64,000 nt of DNA from an uncultured Lachnospiraceae bacterium (GCA_944381575.1 CALWLS010000008.1:1-64000), one strand, 5' to 3'. Shown: positions 43,571-52,643, counted from the first letter of the stretch. Notes: generated by a model from the letters alone, not told the origin. Translations and numbers: made by a program.

Positions 43571-44845
43571 ATGGCAAATTGTGCGATTGTAGGAATAAAC
43601 TGGGGAGACGAAGGCAAGGGACGCATGGTGGATCTTCTGACGGAGGACTATGATGTCGTAGTCAGATTTCAGGGCGGAGGAAATGCCGGTCATACCGTTA
43701 TAAATGAATACGGCAAGTTTGCGCTGCATCTGCTTCCTTCAGGAATATTCAGAAAGGATACGGTAAATATCCTTGGAAACGGTGTCGCTCTGGACGCTGA
43801 AAACCTTTCAAAGGAGATAGACGAGGTCAGGGAAAAGGGAGTGGATATAACTCCTGAGGGCTTAAAGATAAGCGACAGGGCTTCTCTGCTGCTTCCTTGG
43901 CACAGAGATCTGGACGGTCTCGAGGAGGCCAGGCTTGCGGACAAAAAGTACGGCTCCACAAAGCAGGGCATAGCTCCTTTTTATTCCGATAAGTATCAGA
44001 AAAAGACGGTGCTTGCGGGAGAGCTTTTCTATCCGGAGCATTTAAGGCAGCATATAGCCGACATAATGGAGTGGAAGAACCTCATACTTCATAATGTTTA
44101 CGGGGCAGAGCCTTATACGCTTGAGCGCATAATGAACTGGATAGAGGAGTATGGAAACAGGATCAAGCCTTATATATGCGATACGGGGGAATTCCTTAAG
44201 AATGCCGAGAAGGAAGGAAAGAAGATACTTTTCGAGGCTCAGCTGGGCTCCTTAAGAGACCTGGATTACGGCATACATCCGTATACGACATCCTCCAATA
44301 CTTTAGCTGCCTATGCACCGGTAGGTTCAGGGCTTCCGAGCGCAAAGATAGACAGGATAGTGGGAGTAGTAAAGGCTTACTCCTCCTGCGTGGGAGAGGG
44401 GCCTTTCACCTGTGAGTGGTTCGGAGACGAGGCTGAGGAGCTTAGAAAGGCCGGCGGAGAGTACGGCGCCAAGACCGGAAGGCCGAGGAGAGTGGGCCCT
44501 CTTGATATAGTTGCCACACGCTACGGCGTGGAGCTGCAGGGAGCTACCGAGATAGCGCTCACAAAACTTGACGTTCTGAACTACATGGAAAAGATCCCAG
44601 TATGTACAAAGTACATCGTAAACGGCCAGGAAACGGACAGATTCCCGTTCCCGGTGCTCCTTAACGACGCTGAGCCAGTGATAGAGTACATGGACGGCTG
44701 GCACTGCGACATAACGGGCATCAGACGTTTTGAGGATCTCCCGAAGGCGGCAAGGGACTATGTGTTATATGTTGAGCAGGCCATAGGCTGCCCGATAACA
44801 TATGTTTCCATAGGAGCCGAGAGGGACGAATATATACGCAGATAA
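43571..44845 (+). CDS. purA: adenylosuccinate synthetase
   Basis: First committed step from IMP to AMP: joins IMP and aspartate using GTP; 424 aa, normal length. The P-loop WGDEGKGR (11-18) with its catalytic Asp, the GNAGHT turn with catalytic His, TRKP-like GRPRRVG region and TKLDVL guanine-binding motif are visible. ATG 43571 follows ACGGAGG. purB follows 21 bases after the stop, so the two form an AMP-synthesis operon divergent from glnA. Confidence 0.97.
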   Translation: MANCAIVGINWGDEGKGRMVDLLTEDYDVVVRFQGGGNAGHTVINEYGKFALHLLPSGIFRKDTVNILGNGVALDAENLSKEIDEVREKGVDITPEGLKISDRASLLLPWHRDLDGLEEARLADKKYGSTKQGIAPFYSDKYQKKTVLAGELFYPEHLRQHIADIMEWKNLILHNVYGAEPYTLERIMNWIEEYGNRIKPYICDTGEFLKNAEKEGKKILFEAQLGSLRDLDYGIHPYTTSSNTLAAYAPVGSGLPSAKIDRIVGVVKAYSSCVGEGPFTCEWFGDEAEELRKAGGEYGAKTGRPRRVGPLDIVATRYGVELQGATEIALTKLDVLNYMEKIPVCTKYIVNGQETDRFPFPVLLNDAEPVIEYMDGWHCDITGIRRFEDLPKAARDYVLYVEQAIGCPITYVSIGAERDEYIRR

Positions 44846-44866
44846 GATCAAAGGCAGGTTTATGAT

Positions 44867-46282
44867 ATGAACGATATTTACGAATCACCGCTTTCACAGA
44901 GATATGCTTCGGAGTATATGCTCAAGCTTTTTTCAGCGGACACCAGATACCAGACCTGGAGAAAGCTCTGGGTGGTGCTGGCAAAGGCTGAACACGAGCT
45001 GGGGCTTCCGGTAAGCGAGGAGCAGGTAAGGGAATTAGAGGAGCATATAACGGATATTGACTATGAGGTCGTAAGAAAGAGGGAAAAGGAAGTCCGTCAT
45101 GACGTTATGGCCCATGTTTACGCCTACGGCAAGGTTGCTCCTAAGGCAGCGGGCATCATACATCTCGGCGCTACGAGCTGCTATGTGACGGATAACGCCG
45201 ACCTCATCATTTACAGGGACGGACTCTTACATATCAAAAAACAGCTCAAGACCGTTATAAAGTCGCTGGCAGCCTTTGCCGACAAGTATAAGTCGCTTCC
45301 GACGCTTGGATATACCCACTATCAGCCTGCGCAGCTGGTGACGGTGGGCAAGAGGGCAAGCCTCTGGATACAGGACCTCGTATCGGATCTTGAGGAGCTG
45401 GACTATGTGCTCGGCACCATGAAATTAAGGGGCATGAGAGGTACCACGGGTACCGAGGCCAGCTTTATGGATCTCTTTGACGGTGACGAGGAAAAGATCA
45501 TAAAGATGAACCAGATGCTCTGCGACGAGTTTGGCTTCAAGGAGGTTTTCGATGTCTGCGGTCAGACATACCCGAGGAAGCAGGACAGCCGCATACTTAA
45601 CGTTCTTTCATCCATAGCTCAGAGCTGCTACCGCATGGCGAATGATATAAGACTGCTGCAGCATGACAGACAGATAGATGAGCCATTTGAGGAGAATCAG
45701 ATCGGCTCATCGGCCATGCCGTATAAGAGAAATCCTATGCGCTGTGAGCGTATCTGCTCGCTTGCAAGATACCTTATGGCGGATGCCATGAATGCTCCGA
45801 TGACAGCTTCGGTACAGTGGCTTGAAAGGACCCTTGATGATTCCGCCAACAGGCGTATATCCATGCCGGAGGGATTTTTGTGCGCTGACGCCATCCTAAA
45901 GATAGCAGGCAATGTTGCGGCAGGCATGAGGGTAAATGAAAAGGTTATAGAGAGTGCGGTAATGGAATATCTTCCATTCATAGCGACTGAAAATATCATG
46001 ATGGAGGCCGTAAAGCGCGGAGGCAACAGGCAGGAGCTCCATGAGATCATAAGGGAATGCACCATGAAGGCCACCGCCCGCATGAAGAACGGAGAAAAGG
46101 GAGGCCTTATGGAGCTTCTGGAGGCTGAGCCAAAGCTTGGATTAAAGGAAGGCGAGATCAATGAGATACTTGAGCCTTCAAAGTACGTTGGCCGCGCTCC
46201 GAAACAGGTAGAGGCGTTCCTTAATAAGATAAAGCCTCTTATTGCTGATGCGGATACTGAAGTGGAAGAGATCAATATCTGA
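44867..46282 (+). CDS. purB: adenylosuccinate lyase
   Basis: Splits adenylosuccinate to AMP and fumarate, and SAICAR in the purine pathway; 471 aa. Helical fumarase/aspartase fold with HLGATSCYVTD, the second conserved region THYQPAQLVT, and the signature loop GSSAMPYKRNP with its catalytic Ser. ATG 44867 is preferred over the nearby ATG 44862, which is out of frame. It is cotranscribed with purA. Confidence 0.96.
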   Translation: MNDIYESPLSQRYASEYMLKLFSADTRYQTWRKLWVVLAKAEHELGLPVSEEQVRELEEHITDIDYEVVRKREKEVRHDVMAHVYAYGKVAPKAAGIIHLGATSCYVTDNADLIIYRDGLLHIKKQLKTVIKSLAAFADKYKSLPTLGYTHYQPAQLVTVGKRASLWIQDLVSDLEELDYVLGTMKLRGMRGTTGTEASFMDLFDGDEEKIIKMNQMLCDEFGFKEVFDVCGQTYPRKQDSRILNVLSSIAQSCYRMANDIRLLQHDRQIDEPFEENQIGSSAMPYKRNPMRCERICSLARYLMADAMNAPMTASVQWLERTLDDSANRRISMPEGFLCADAILKIAGNVAAGMRVNEKVIESAVMEYLPFIATENIMMEAVKRGGNRQELHEIIRECTMKATARMKNGEKGGLMELLEAEPKLGLKEGEINEILEPSKYVGRAPKQVEAFLNKIKPLIADADTEVEEINI

Positions 46283-46290
46283 GAATAATA

Positions 46291-47448
46291 TTGATAAGAG
46301 AAGCCATAAATAAAATAATAACGAGATTAAGCGGGTCATCGGATAACAGGAAGGCCTTTGGTTTAAAAAGGACGGACAATGTCCGTCAGGAGGCCTTTGA
46401 GGAGGACGATGATCCCTTTGGGCTGATGCGCGGAAATCTGCGCGGAATGCTCAGGCATCCGGAGTATTTCAGTGACGACATGAAAAAACCGTCGGATGCA
46501 GAAACAGCACTGAACGACATAAAAGAGATAGGCGGCAGCGTAAAAAAAGGCATAGATGAGGCCAAAAGGAAGCACCAGCTTAAATCCGCCGTCAGACAGA
46601 TGAAAGGACATATAAAAAGAAACATGAACGATCTTACTAAAACCGGGTTCCGCGGTGACGACCAGTATGTAGCGTCAGAGGATCTCCTTGCCACAGTAAA
46701 TATAGCAATGTCACTTGAAAAGCCCCTTCTTGTAAAGGGTGAGCCGGGAACGGGAAAGACCAAGCTTGCGGAGGCCATAGCCCATGCCCTTGGCAAGAAG
46801 CTTATCATATGGAACATAAAGTCCACCACAAAGGCCCAGGACGGCCTCTATGTTTATGATGTCGTTCAGAGACTCTATGACTCTCAGTTCGGCAATGCCG
46901 GGGTGGATGATATAGCAAAATACATCAAGCTTGGAAAGCTTGGAGAGGCATTTACATCAGACGAACAGGTAGTCCTGCTCATCGATGAGATAGATAAGGC
47001 TGACATAGAGTTCCCTAACGACCTGCTCTGGGAGCTTGACAAGATGGAATTTAATATCCCTGAGACTGGAGAGACCATAACTGCAAAGAAAAGACCGGTG
47101 GTCATAATCACCTCCAATGCGGAAAAGGAGCTTCCTGACGCTTTCTTAAGGAGATGCATATTCCATTACATAGAGTTCCCTAAAAAGGAGCAGATGGAGG
47201 AGATAATCAGGGTGCATTTCGATGAGCTGGATAAGAAGCTCATGGAGCAGGCCATGGCTGCATTTTACATGATAAGGGATATCCCTAACATTGACAAAAA
47301 GCCGAGCACCTCTGAGCTTATAGACTGGATCCGTGCCCTTACCGTTGGAGGAGTGGATCCGGATATGGTAAAGCAGTATGTTCCTTTTGCCGGAGTCCTG
47401 CTTAAAAAGGATAAGGACATAGCTACCTTAGAGCGCAGCATGAGATAA
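46291..47448 (+). CDS. MoxR-type AAA+ ATPase
   Basis: AAA+ ATPase of 385 aa. The ATPase core begins near residue 118 (DDQYVASEDLL) with Walker A GEPGTGKTK, Walker B VLLIDEIDKAD, and sensor/arginine-finger region TSNAEKELPDAFLRRC. Roughly 105 residues precede it, charged and helical, longer than in many homologues. The start TTG 46291 has a weak ribosome site, and no ATG occurs in frame until a much later codon. MoxR proteins act as chaperones that insert cofactors or activate partner complexes together with VWA proteins, and a VWA gene follows directly. Confidence 0.87.
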   Translation: MIREAINKIITRLSGSSDNRKAFGLKRTDNVRQEAFEEDDDPFGLMRGNLRGMLRHPEYFSDDMKKPSDAETALNDIKEIGGSVKKGIDEAKRKHQLKSAVRQMKGHIKRNMNDLTKTGFRGDDQYVASEDLLATVNIAMSLEKPLLVKGEPGTGKTKLAEAIAHALGKKLIIWNIKSTTKAQDGLYVYDVVQRLYDSQFGNAGVDDIAKYIKLGKLGEAFTSDEQVVLLIDEIDKADIEFPNDLLWELDKMEFNIPETGETITAKKRPVVIITSNAEKELPDAFLRRCIFHYIEFPKKEQMEEIIRVHFDELDKKLMEQAMAAFYMIRDIPNIDKKPSTSELIDWIRALTVGGVDPDMVKQYVPFAGVLLKKDKDIATLERSMR

Positions 47449-47462
47449 AGGACAGGTAAGAT

Positions 47463-48665
47463 ATGTTCCTTGATTTCTTTTACACTTTAAGAAAAAACGG
47501 ACTGGACGTTTCAGTCGGAGAATGGATGACTCTCATGGACGCCCTTGATAAGGGACTCCATGGACAGAGCTTCACCGGCTTTTATCACCTTGCCCGGGCA
47601 ATAGTTGTAAAGACTGAAGCGGAGTTTGATAAATACGATCAGACATTTGCCGAGGTTTTTAAAGGAGTGCCCTTTGAGGGACCGGTGCCGGACGAGGTGA
47701 TGAACTGGCTAAAAAACCCTAAGGAGCAGCTGGGCCGTGAGTTCGAGGACGAAAAGCTTAAGGGCATGTTTGCGGATCAGGATTTCAAGGATCTGTTGAG
47801 ACGCATGGAGGAGACTCTTAAGATACAGGACGGAGAGCATAACGGAGGAACGAGATGGGTGGGAACCCAGGGACGTACCGGATACGGCAACAGCGGATGG
47901 TTCCCGAACGGTATACGCATAGCCGGTGAGAGCATGCACAGGACCGCCATGTCGGTGGCTACGGAGCGTACCTTTAAGGACTTCAGGACCGATAAGACTC
48001 TCGATACCAGATCCTTCCAGATGGCCTTTAGAAAGCTCAGGGCCTTTTCTACGGCGGACCCGACCGCTGAAAAGGAGCTGGATGTGGACGGTACTATCAG
48101 CGATACCTGCAATAATGCCGGAAACCTTAAGCTCAGGTATAAAAACCCGAGGAAAAATTCCATCAAACTTTTACTGCTTATGGACAGTGGCGGCTCCATG
48201 GACTGGTACAACGGCATGTGCAACCTGCTGTTCCAGGCCGCGACAAAGTCCAATTACTTTAAGGAACTCCACACCTATTACTTCCACAACTGCATTTACG
48301 AGACCATGTATACCGATCCGAGGATGAGGATGCAGGACGGGATATCCACTGAGTGGATATTAAATAACTTTGACGGCGAGTATAAGGTGATAATAGTCGG
48401 AGATGCCGCCATGAATCCTTACGAGATAGTGGAGCACAGATACAACTGGAGGACAAAGTCCTATCAGGAGTATTCCGGCATGGAGTGGCTGCAGAGATTC
48501 AAATCCCAGTACAGATATCTGATATGGCTTAATCCGGAACCCCTTCCTACCTACAGGAATTTCTGGACCCAGACTCATCTGGATCTGGCCGGAATGTTTA
48601 AGATGTATGACCTGTCGGTAGACGGCTTGGATCAGGGCATTAAGGCCCTTATGGCAAGGAAGTAA
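47463..48665 (+). CDS. VWA domain-containing CoxE-like protein
   Basis: Partner of the MoxR ATPase, 400 aa, likely cytosolic. The N-terminal part resembles CoxE-like proteins (FFYTLRKNGLDVSVGEWMTL). The C-terminal von Willebrand A fold has a metal-ion site reading LMDSGGSMD, that is D-x-G-x-S where DxSxS is the norm. In MoxR-VWA pairs the VWA protein presents a client to the ATPase; the client is unknown. ATG 47463 lies 15 bases after the preceding stop with a GGACAGGTAAG site, so the genes are cotranscribed. Confidence 0.85.
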   Translation: MFLDFFYTLRKNGLDVSVGEWMTLMDALDKGLHGQSFTGFYHLARAIVVKTEAEFDKYDQTFAEVFKGVPFEGPVPDEVMNWLKNPKEQLGREFEDEKLKGMFADQDFKDLLRRMEETLKIQDGEHNGGTRWVGTQGRTGYGNSGWFPNGIRIAGESMHRTAMSVATERTFKDFRTDKTLDTRSFQMAFRKLRAFSTADPTAEKELDVDGTISDTCNNAGNLKLRYKNPRKNSIKLLLLMDSGGSMDWYNGMCNLLFQAATKSNYFKELHTYYFHNCIYETMYTDPRMRMQDGISTEWILNNFDGEYKVIIVGDAAMNPYEIVEHRYNWRTKSYQEYSGMEWLQRFKSQYRYLIWLNPEPLPTYRNFWTQTHLDLAGMFKMYDLSVDGLDQGIKALMARK

Positions 48666-48693
48666 AACGAAATAAGATAGGCAATAATAAAAT

Positions 48694-48726
48694 CGGCCGG
48701 TGGCTTTTGCCATCGGCCGGTTTTTT
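48694..48726. terminator. terminator between convergent genes
   Basis: 11-pair stem cggccggtggc/gccatcggccg with loop tttt is followed by gtttttt on the plus strand. It can serve the VWA gene and perhaps the minus-strand aldolase gene. Confidence 0.85.
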
Positions 48727-48748
48727 AGTTTGTCTTGAAACGTGATGT

Positions 48749-49390
48749 TTACTGTCCGTAGGATGCGAATTTTTCAAGGACCTTGGCCAGATCTGCGTCG
48801 GAGATGTACTGAGGAGTACCGATGCTCATGGCACGGTACTGCAGCTCTGCGACGTATTCGAGGTTGGAGGCGAGAGAGTAAGCGGATCCGATGTCCTTTC
48901 CGCAGCAGACGATGCCGTGATTCTTCAGGAGAACGGCGTTACTGTTGCGGCAGGCCTTTACGGCGGCTTCTCCAAGCTCCTTTGTGCCGAATAATACATA
49001 CGGAGCGCATGGTATCTCGCCGGTGCCGGCAGCACCTATGGCAAAATGCACGGCCCTGATCGGCATTCCCAGTACTGAAAATGTAGTACAGAATACTGAA
49101 TGGGTATGTATTATCGAACGTACGCCGGGTTTATTTTTATAAAACTCAGCGTGCATGCTCCATTCGCTTGACGGCCTGCGGCTGCCTTCGATGACATTTC
49201 CATCAAGATCTATGACCGTTATGTCTTCGGGTTCAAGCGTCATATAGTCCATGCCTGACGGGCTTATGGCGATGTAGCCGCAGGATGGGTCGTATATGCT
49301 TAAGTTTCCGCTGGTCCCGCGGCACAGCCCTGATATTGAAAGATTCTTTCCGAATTCAACTACTTTTTTACGTTCATTTTCCAGAATCAT
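48749..49390 (-). CDS. class II aldolase/adducin family protein
   Basis: Zinc-dependent aldolase of 213 aa related to L-fuculose-1-phosphate aldolase. Zn ligands are visible as HTH in IIHTHSVF and NHG in LLKNHGIV, with the catalytic Glu in SEWSMHAEF. TTG 49405 overlaps the upstream stop; ATG 49390 with a GGGGTG site is chosen. It is downstream of the GGGtGRT and NifU-like genes on the same strand. With the MtnA-family isomerase encoded nearby, a role in splitting 5-deoxyribulose- or methylthioribulose-type phosphates (DHAP shunt) is plausible. Confidence 0.87.
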   Translation of the reverse strand: MILENERKKVVEFGKNLSISGLCRGTSGNLSIYDPSCGYIAISPSGMDYMTLEPEDITVIDLDGNVIEGSRRPSSEWSMHAEFYKNKPGVRSIIHTHSVFCTTFSVLGMPIRAVHFAIGAAGTGEIPCAPYVLFGTKELGEAAVKACRNSNAVLLKNHGIVCCGKDIGSAYSLASNLEYVAELQYRAMSIGTPQYISDADLAKVLEKFASYGQ

Positions 49391-49401
49391 GGCGCACCCC
49401 G

Positions 49402-50412
49402 TCAAAACCTGCCCTGCTCAGCTGCCTGAGCTATTGCCACGGCTACTGAAACTGTCATGCCGACCATAGGGTTGTTGCCGGCGCCGATAAGTCCCATCAT
49501 CTCTACATGGGCCGGCACGGAGGAGGAGCCTGCGAACTGCGCGTCGGAATGCATGCGTCCAAGGGTGTCGGTCATACCGTAGGAAGCCGGTCCTGCAGCC
49601 ATATTGTCAGGGTGCAGAGTACGTCCGGTGCCTCCGCCGGAAGCTACTGAAAAATACGCCTTACCGGCCTCAAGCCTTTCCTTTTTGTAGGTGCCTGCCA
49701 CCGGATGCTGGAAGCGGGTAGGGTTGGTCGAGTTTCCTGTTATGGAAACGTCAACGTTTTCCTTCCACATGATGGCAACGCCTTCAGGAACGGAGTTTGC
49801 GCCGTAGCAGTTGACCTTTGCCCTCGGTCCGTCTGAATAAGCCGTGCGGCCTGTTTCCTTGACGGTGTTGGTATAAGGGTCGTATTCGGTCTCCACGTGA
49901 GTGAAGCCGTTGATACGGGAAATGATAACGGCAGCGTCCTTGCCAAGGCCGTTAAGGATGACCCTTAAAGGCTTTTTGCGGACCTTGTTGGCGTTGTTCG
50001 CTATGCCTATGGCGCCTTCCGCAGCGGCAAATGATTCGTGGCCTGCAAGGAAACAGAAGCACTCGGTATCCTCTGAAAGCAGCATCTTTCCAAGATTGCC
50101 GTGGCCGAGGCCGACCTTTCTGTTATCTGCAACGGATCCCGGTATGCAGAAGGACTGAAGTCCCTCACCTATGGCAGCAGCTGCGTCCGCAGCGCTGCGG
50201 CAGCCTTTCTTTATGGCGATGGCTGCGCCCGTTATATAAGCCCAGCATGCATTTTCAAAGCATATAGGCTGAATGCCCTTTATCATGCCGTATACATCGA
50301 GACCGGCGTCCTCAGTGATCTTCCTTGCTTCCTCTATGTCCTTTATGCCGTAAGAATTGAGGACTTCGTTGATCTTATCTATTCTTCTTTCGTAACCTTC
50401 AAAAAGTGCCAT
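49402..50412 (-). CDS. GGGtGRT protein (uncharacterised conserved family)
   Basis: Conserved protein of 336 aa named in databases after its GGGTGRT motif, which is seen here in VASGGGTGRTLHPDN. It is soluble with Gly-rich turns (GLGHGNLGKML, CFLAGHESFAAAEG) and several Cys (for example CFENAC, CIPGS). Its function is not known to me. It is directly downstream of a NifU-like scaffold protein, a pairing that recurs in anaerobes, so it may handle an iron-sulfur or other metal centre. ATG 50412 has a GGAGG site. Confidence 0.85.
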   Translation of the reverse strand: MALFEGYERRIDKINEVLNSYGIKDIEEARKITEDAGLDVYGMIKGIQPICFENACWAYITGAAIAIKKGCRSAADAAAAIGEGLQSFCIPGSVADNRKVGLGHGNLGKMLLSEDTECFCFLAGHESFAAAEGAIGIANNANKVRKKPLRVILNGLGKDAAVIISRINGFTHVETEYDPYTNTVKETGRTAYSDGPRAKVNCYGANSVPEGVAIMWKENVDVSITGNSTNPTRFQHPVAGTYKKERLEAGKAYFSVASGGGTGRTLHPDNMAAGPASYGMTDTLGRMHSDAQFAGSSSVPAHVEMMGLIGAGNNPMVGMTVSVAVAIAQAAEQGRF

Positions 50413-50428
50413 TTCAAGTCCTCCTTTC

Positions 50429-51136
50429 TTATTTTGATATCTCTTTGTCAGTACGAGGGTCGATGATCCTTACGGCGTCGTCTATCCTGCCGTACTGGCC
50501 CTTGGCTTTTTCCCATGCAGTGTTAGGGTCGTCGCCCTTCTTGATGAAATCGGTCATCTTGCCGAGGGAAACGAACTGGTAGCCTATGATCTGGTCGTCC
50601 TTATCCAGAGCTATGCCGGTGACATAGCCCTCGGCCATCTCAAGATATCTCGGGCCCTTCTTGAGGGTACCGTACATGGTTCCTATCTGTGAGCGGAGAC
50701 CCTTGCCGAGATCCTCGAGACCGGCTCCTATGGCAAGGCCGTCATCGGAAAATGCAGACTGTGAACGGCCGTATACTATCTGAAGGAAAAGCTCCCTCAT
50801 GGCGGTATTTATGGCGTCGCACACAAGGTCGGTGTTCAGGGCCTCAAGGAGTGTGAGTCCCGGAAGGATCTCTGACGCCATAGCTGCGGAATGAGTCATG
50901 CCTGAACAGCCTATGGTCTCCACTAAAGCCTCCTGTATGATACCGTCCTTAATATTGAGCGAAAGCTTGCAGGCACCCTGCTGAGGCGCGCACCAGCCTA
51001 TGCCGTGAGTGAATCCTGAAATATCCTTGATCTCTTTGGCCTGTACCCATTTTCCCTCTTCAGGGATAGGAGCAGCACCGTGATGAACGCCCTGTTTTAC
51101 CGGGCACATCATCTCTACTTCATGCGTGTAAATCAT
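50429..51136 (-). CDS. NifU-like iron-sulfur cluster scaffold protein
   Basis: Protein of 235 aa related to the NifU_N/IscU scaffold family. Candidate cluster cysteines lie in GWCAPQQGAC and IGCSGMTHS, with another near the N-terminus (MMCPVKQG). It differs from canonical IscU and contains an extra C-terminal half with VTGIALDKDDQIIGYQF. An upstream in-frame start exists at 51163, but GGAGGA precedes ATG 51136. It forms a probable operon with the GGGtGRT and class II aldolase genes. Confidence 0.83.
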   Translation of the reverse strand: MIYTHEVEMMCPVKQGVHHGAAPIPEEGKWVQAKEIKDISGFTHGIGWCAPQQGACKLSLNIKDGIIQEALVETIGCSGMTHSAAMASEILPGLTLLEALNTDLVCDAINTAMRELFLQIVYGRSQSAFSDDGLAIGAGLEDLGKGLRSQIGTMYGTLKKGPRYLEMAEGYVTGIALDKDDQIIGYQFVSLGKMTDFIKKGDDPNTAWEKAKGQYGRIDDAVRIIDPRTDKEISK

Positions 51137-51254
51137 GTAGTTTCCTCCGCATATTAAAAACAAATATATTACCTGACTAATTATCTCATAATTTTAATGA
51201 AAAAAAAAGCTTGGGAAAAATGAAAAAAGCCCGGGAAAACGGATTATGGTTTTA

Positions 51255-51263
51255 TGTTATAAT
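51255..51263 (+). promoter_or_regulatory. extended -10 promoter of the isomerase gene
   Basis: TG-T-TATAAT is a perfect extended -10; no good -35 is visible. It lies in the divergent gap between the NifU-like and isomerase genes, about 130 bases before ATG 51393. Confidence 0.55.
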
Positions 51264-51392
51264 GAGAAAATGATTAATACGTATAATATGTGCAGTGCAT
51301 GAATATGTAATCTCGAATTTGACGTAACTTTTAGGCTTTTCTAATAATGATTGAATAGATCCGGTATCAATATGCTGGGGTCAGGAGGAAAA

Positions 51393-52445
51393 ATGGAACG
51401 CTGTGATAATGATATGCCTTTTCTGCTCAAATATGAGCATGTGGCCTGGTATGAGGACGGCAGGGTGTACATCCTTGACAGGAGGGTGTTTCCTGCAGAG
51501 ATAAAATTTGTTGAATGCACCACCTATAAGGAGGTGGCAAAGTGCATAACGGACATGGTGACCCAGAGCACCGGACCGTATACTGCAGTAGGGATGGGCA
51601 TGGCGCTTGCCGCATATGAATGTAAGGATATGCCGGAGGCAGAGCAGGAGAGCTTCTTAAAGCAGGCTTCATATGACCTTGCCCATTCAAGGCTCACGGC
51701 TGCCCACAGGTACGGAAAGGTCACTGGACACTGCCTTGACGCCGCCTTAAAAGCTTTAAAAGAGGGCAGAAGCACCGTTGAGGCCTGCTTTGACAGGACA
51801 ATAGAATCCCTTAACCGCAGATATTCCACCATGCAGATCGTAGGGGACTATCTGGCAGATATCATCCCGGAAGGAGGGACCATACTTACCCAGTGCTTTG
51901 GGGAGACCATTATAGCTACGGTAATGAGGGCGGCAAAAAAGAAAAACAAGACATTTAAAGCCATATGCGCGGAAACCAGGCCGTTTTTTCAGGGAGCAAG
52001 GCTTACGGCAAGCTGTTTTGCGGAGATGGGAATAGATACCACGGTAATAACGGATAACATGGCAGCCTGGGCAATGGAATCTGGAAAGGTGGATCTGTTT
52101 ACATCAGCCTGCGATGCAATGGCGCTGGACGGATATATCGCAAACAAGATAGGCTCGTTTCAGATAGCCATTTTGAGTAAGTATTTCGGAATACCTTATT
52201 ATGTAACGGGGATTCCGGACGCTGGAAAAAAGACGATGAAGGATATCGAGATAGAAATGAGGGATCCTGAGGACGTGCTTAAGGCTGAGGGACCGCGCCA
52301 CTGCATGAAGGAGGTAAAAGGGCTCTATCCAGCCTTTGACATCGTGCCGCCGCACCTCATAACCGGCCTTGTTACCGATAAGGGAGTGTACGTGCCGGAG
52401 CTGATAAGCCATTACTACGATACTTCGACCGAGGAATATTATTAA
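51393..52445 (+). CDS. MtnA/eIF2B-alpha family sugar-phosphate isomerase
   Basis: Protein of 350 aa of the family that includes methylthioribose-1-phosphate isomerase. The catalytic pair is conserved: C168 in LTQCFGET and D221 in VITDNMAAWAM, and the motif ETRPFFQGARLTA matches MtnA closely. The N-terminal RGAPAIG of classical MtnA is replaced by TGPYTAVG, so the substrate may differ, for example 5-deoxyribose-1-phosphate. An in-frame start at 51351 is possible, but AGGAGGA fits ATG 51393. It diverges from the gene group that contains a class II aldolase, the next enzyme in such salvage. Confidence 0.83.
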   Translation: MERCDNDMPFLLKYEHVAWYEDGRVYILDRRVFPAEIKFVECTTYKEVAKCITDMVTQSTGPYTAVGMGMALAAYECKDMPEAEQESFLKQASYDLAHSRLTAAHRYGKVTGHCLDAALKALKEGRSTVEACFDRTIESLNRRYSTMQIVGDYLADIIPEGGTILTQCFGETIIATVMRAAKKKNKTFKAICAETRPFFQGARLTASCFAEMGIDTTVITDNMAAWAMESGKVDLFTSACDAMALDGYIANKIGSFQIAILSKYFGIPYYVTGIPDAGKKTMKDIEIEMRDPEDVLKAEGPRHCMKEVKGLYPAFDIVPPHLITGLVTDKGVYVPELISHYYDTSTEEYY

Positions 52446-52475
52446 GCACTGCGCAGATAATTTAAAAGCATTTTA

Positions 52476-52575
52476 ATGCTGCCGGTGCCAAAAATATTTG
52501 ATGCTGTCATCACCAAAAGTGTTCGATGCTGTCAATGCAAAAAATATCAGATCCTGCCAGCACGAAGGTATTCAG
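52476..52575. repeat. four tandem 25-bp imperfect repeats
   Basis: Four consecutive units of exactly 25 bases start at 52476, 52501, 52526 and 52551. Each begins atgctg or atcctg and ends in a form of aaatatttg/cag. Spacing is constant and there are no spacers, so it is not CRISPR. It follows the isomerase stop by 30 bases. The gap 52446-52909 has no supported gene. Confidence 0.75.
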
Positions 52576-52597
52576 TCATATTTTTTTCTGAAAAAAG

Positions 52598-52643
52598 AAG
52601 ATCCGTCCTAATAAATTCAGTGAAATTTACGGACGGATCTTTC
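52598..52643 (+). terminator. rho-independent terminator after the isomerase gene and repeats
   Basis: Stem aagatccgtcc/ggacggatctt with an inner stem taaatt/aattta; a short T tract follows. The remaining 52644-52909 shows no gene, only an AAAAACGGATAAAAAT copy at 52677. Confidence 0.65.

Noticed and set aside
47777-48253. 158-aa minus-strand frame inside the VWA gene
   Set aside because: It overlaps a clear coding gene on the opposite strand and shows no start site or domain.
52476-52575. Possible CRISPR array
   Set aside because: The repeats are contiguous with no spacers, diverge between units, and no cas gene is nearby.
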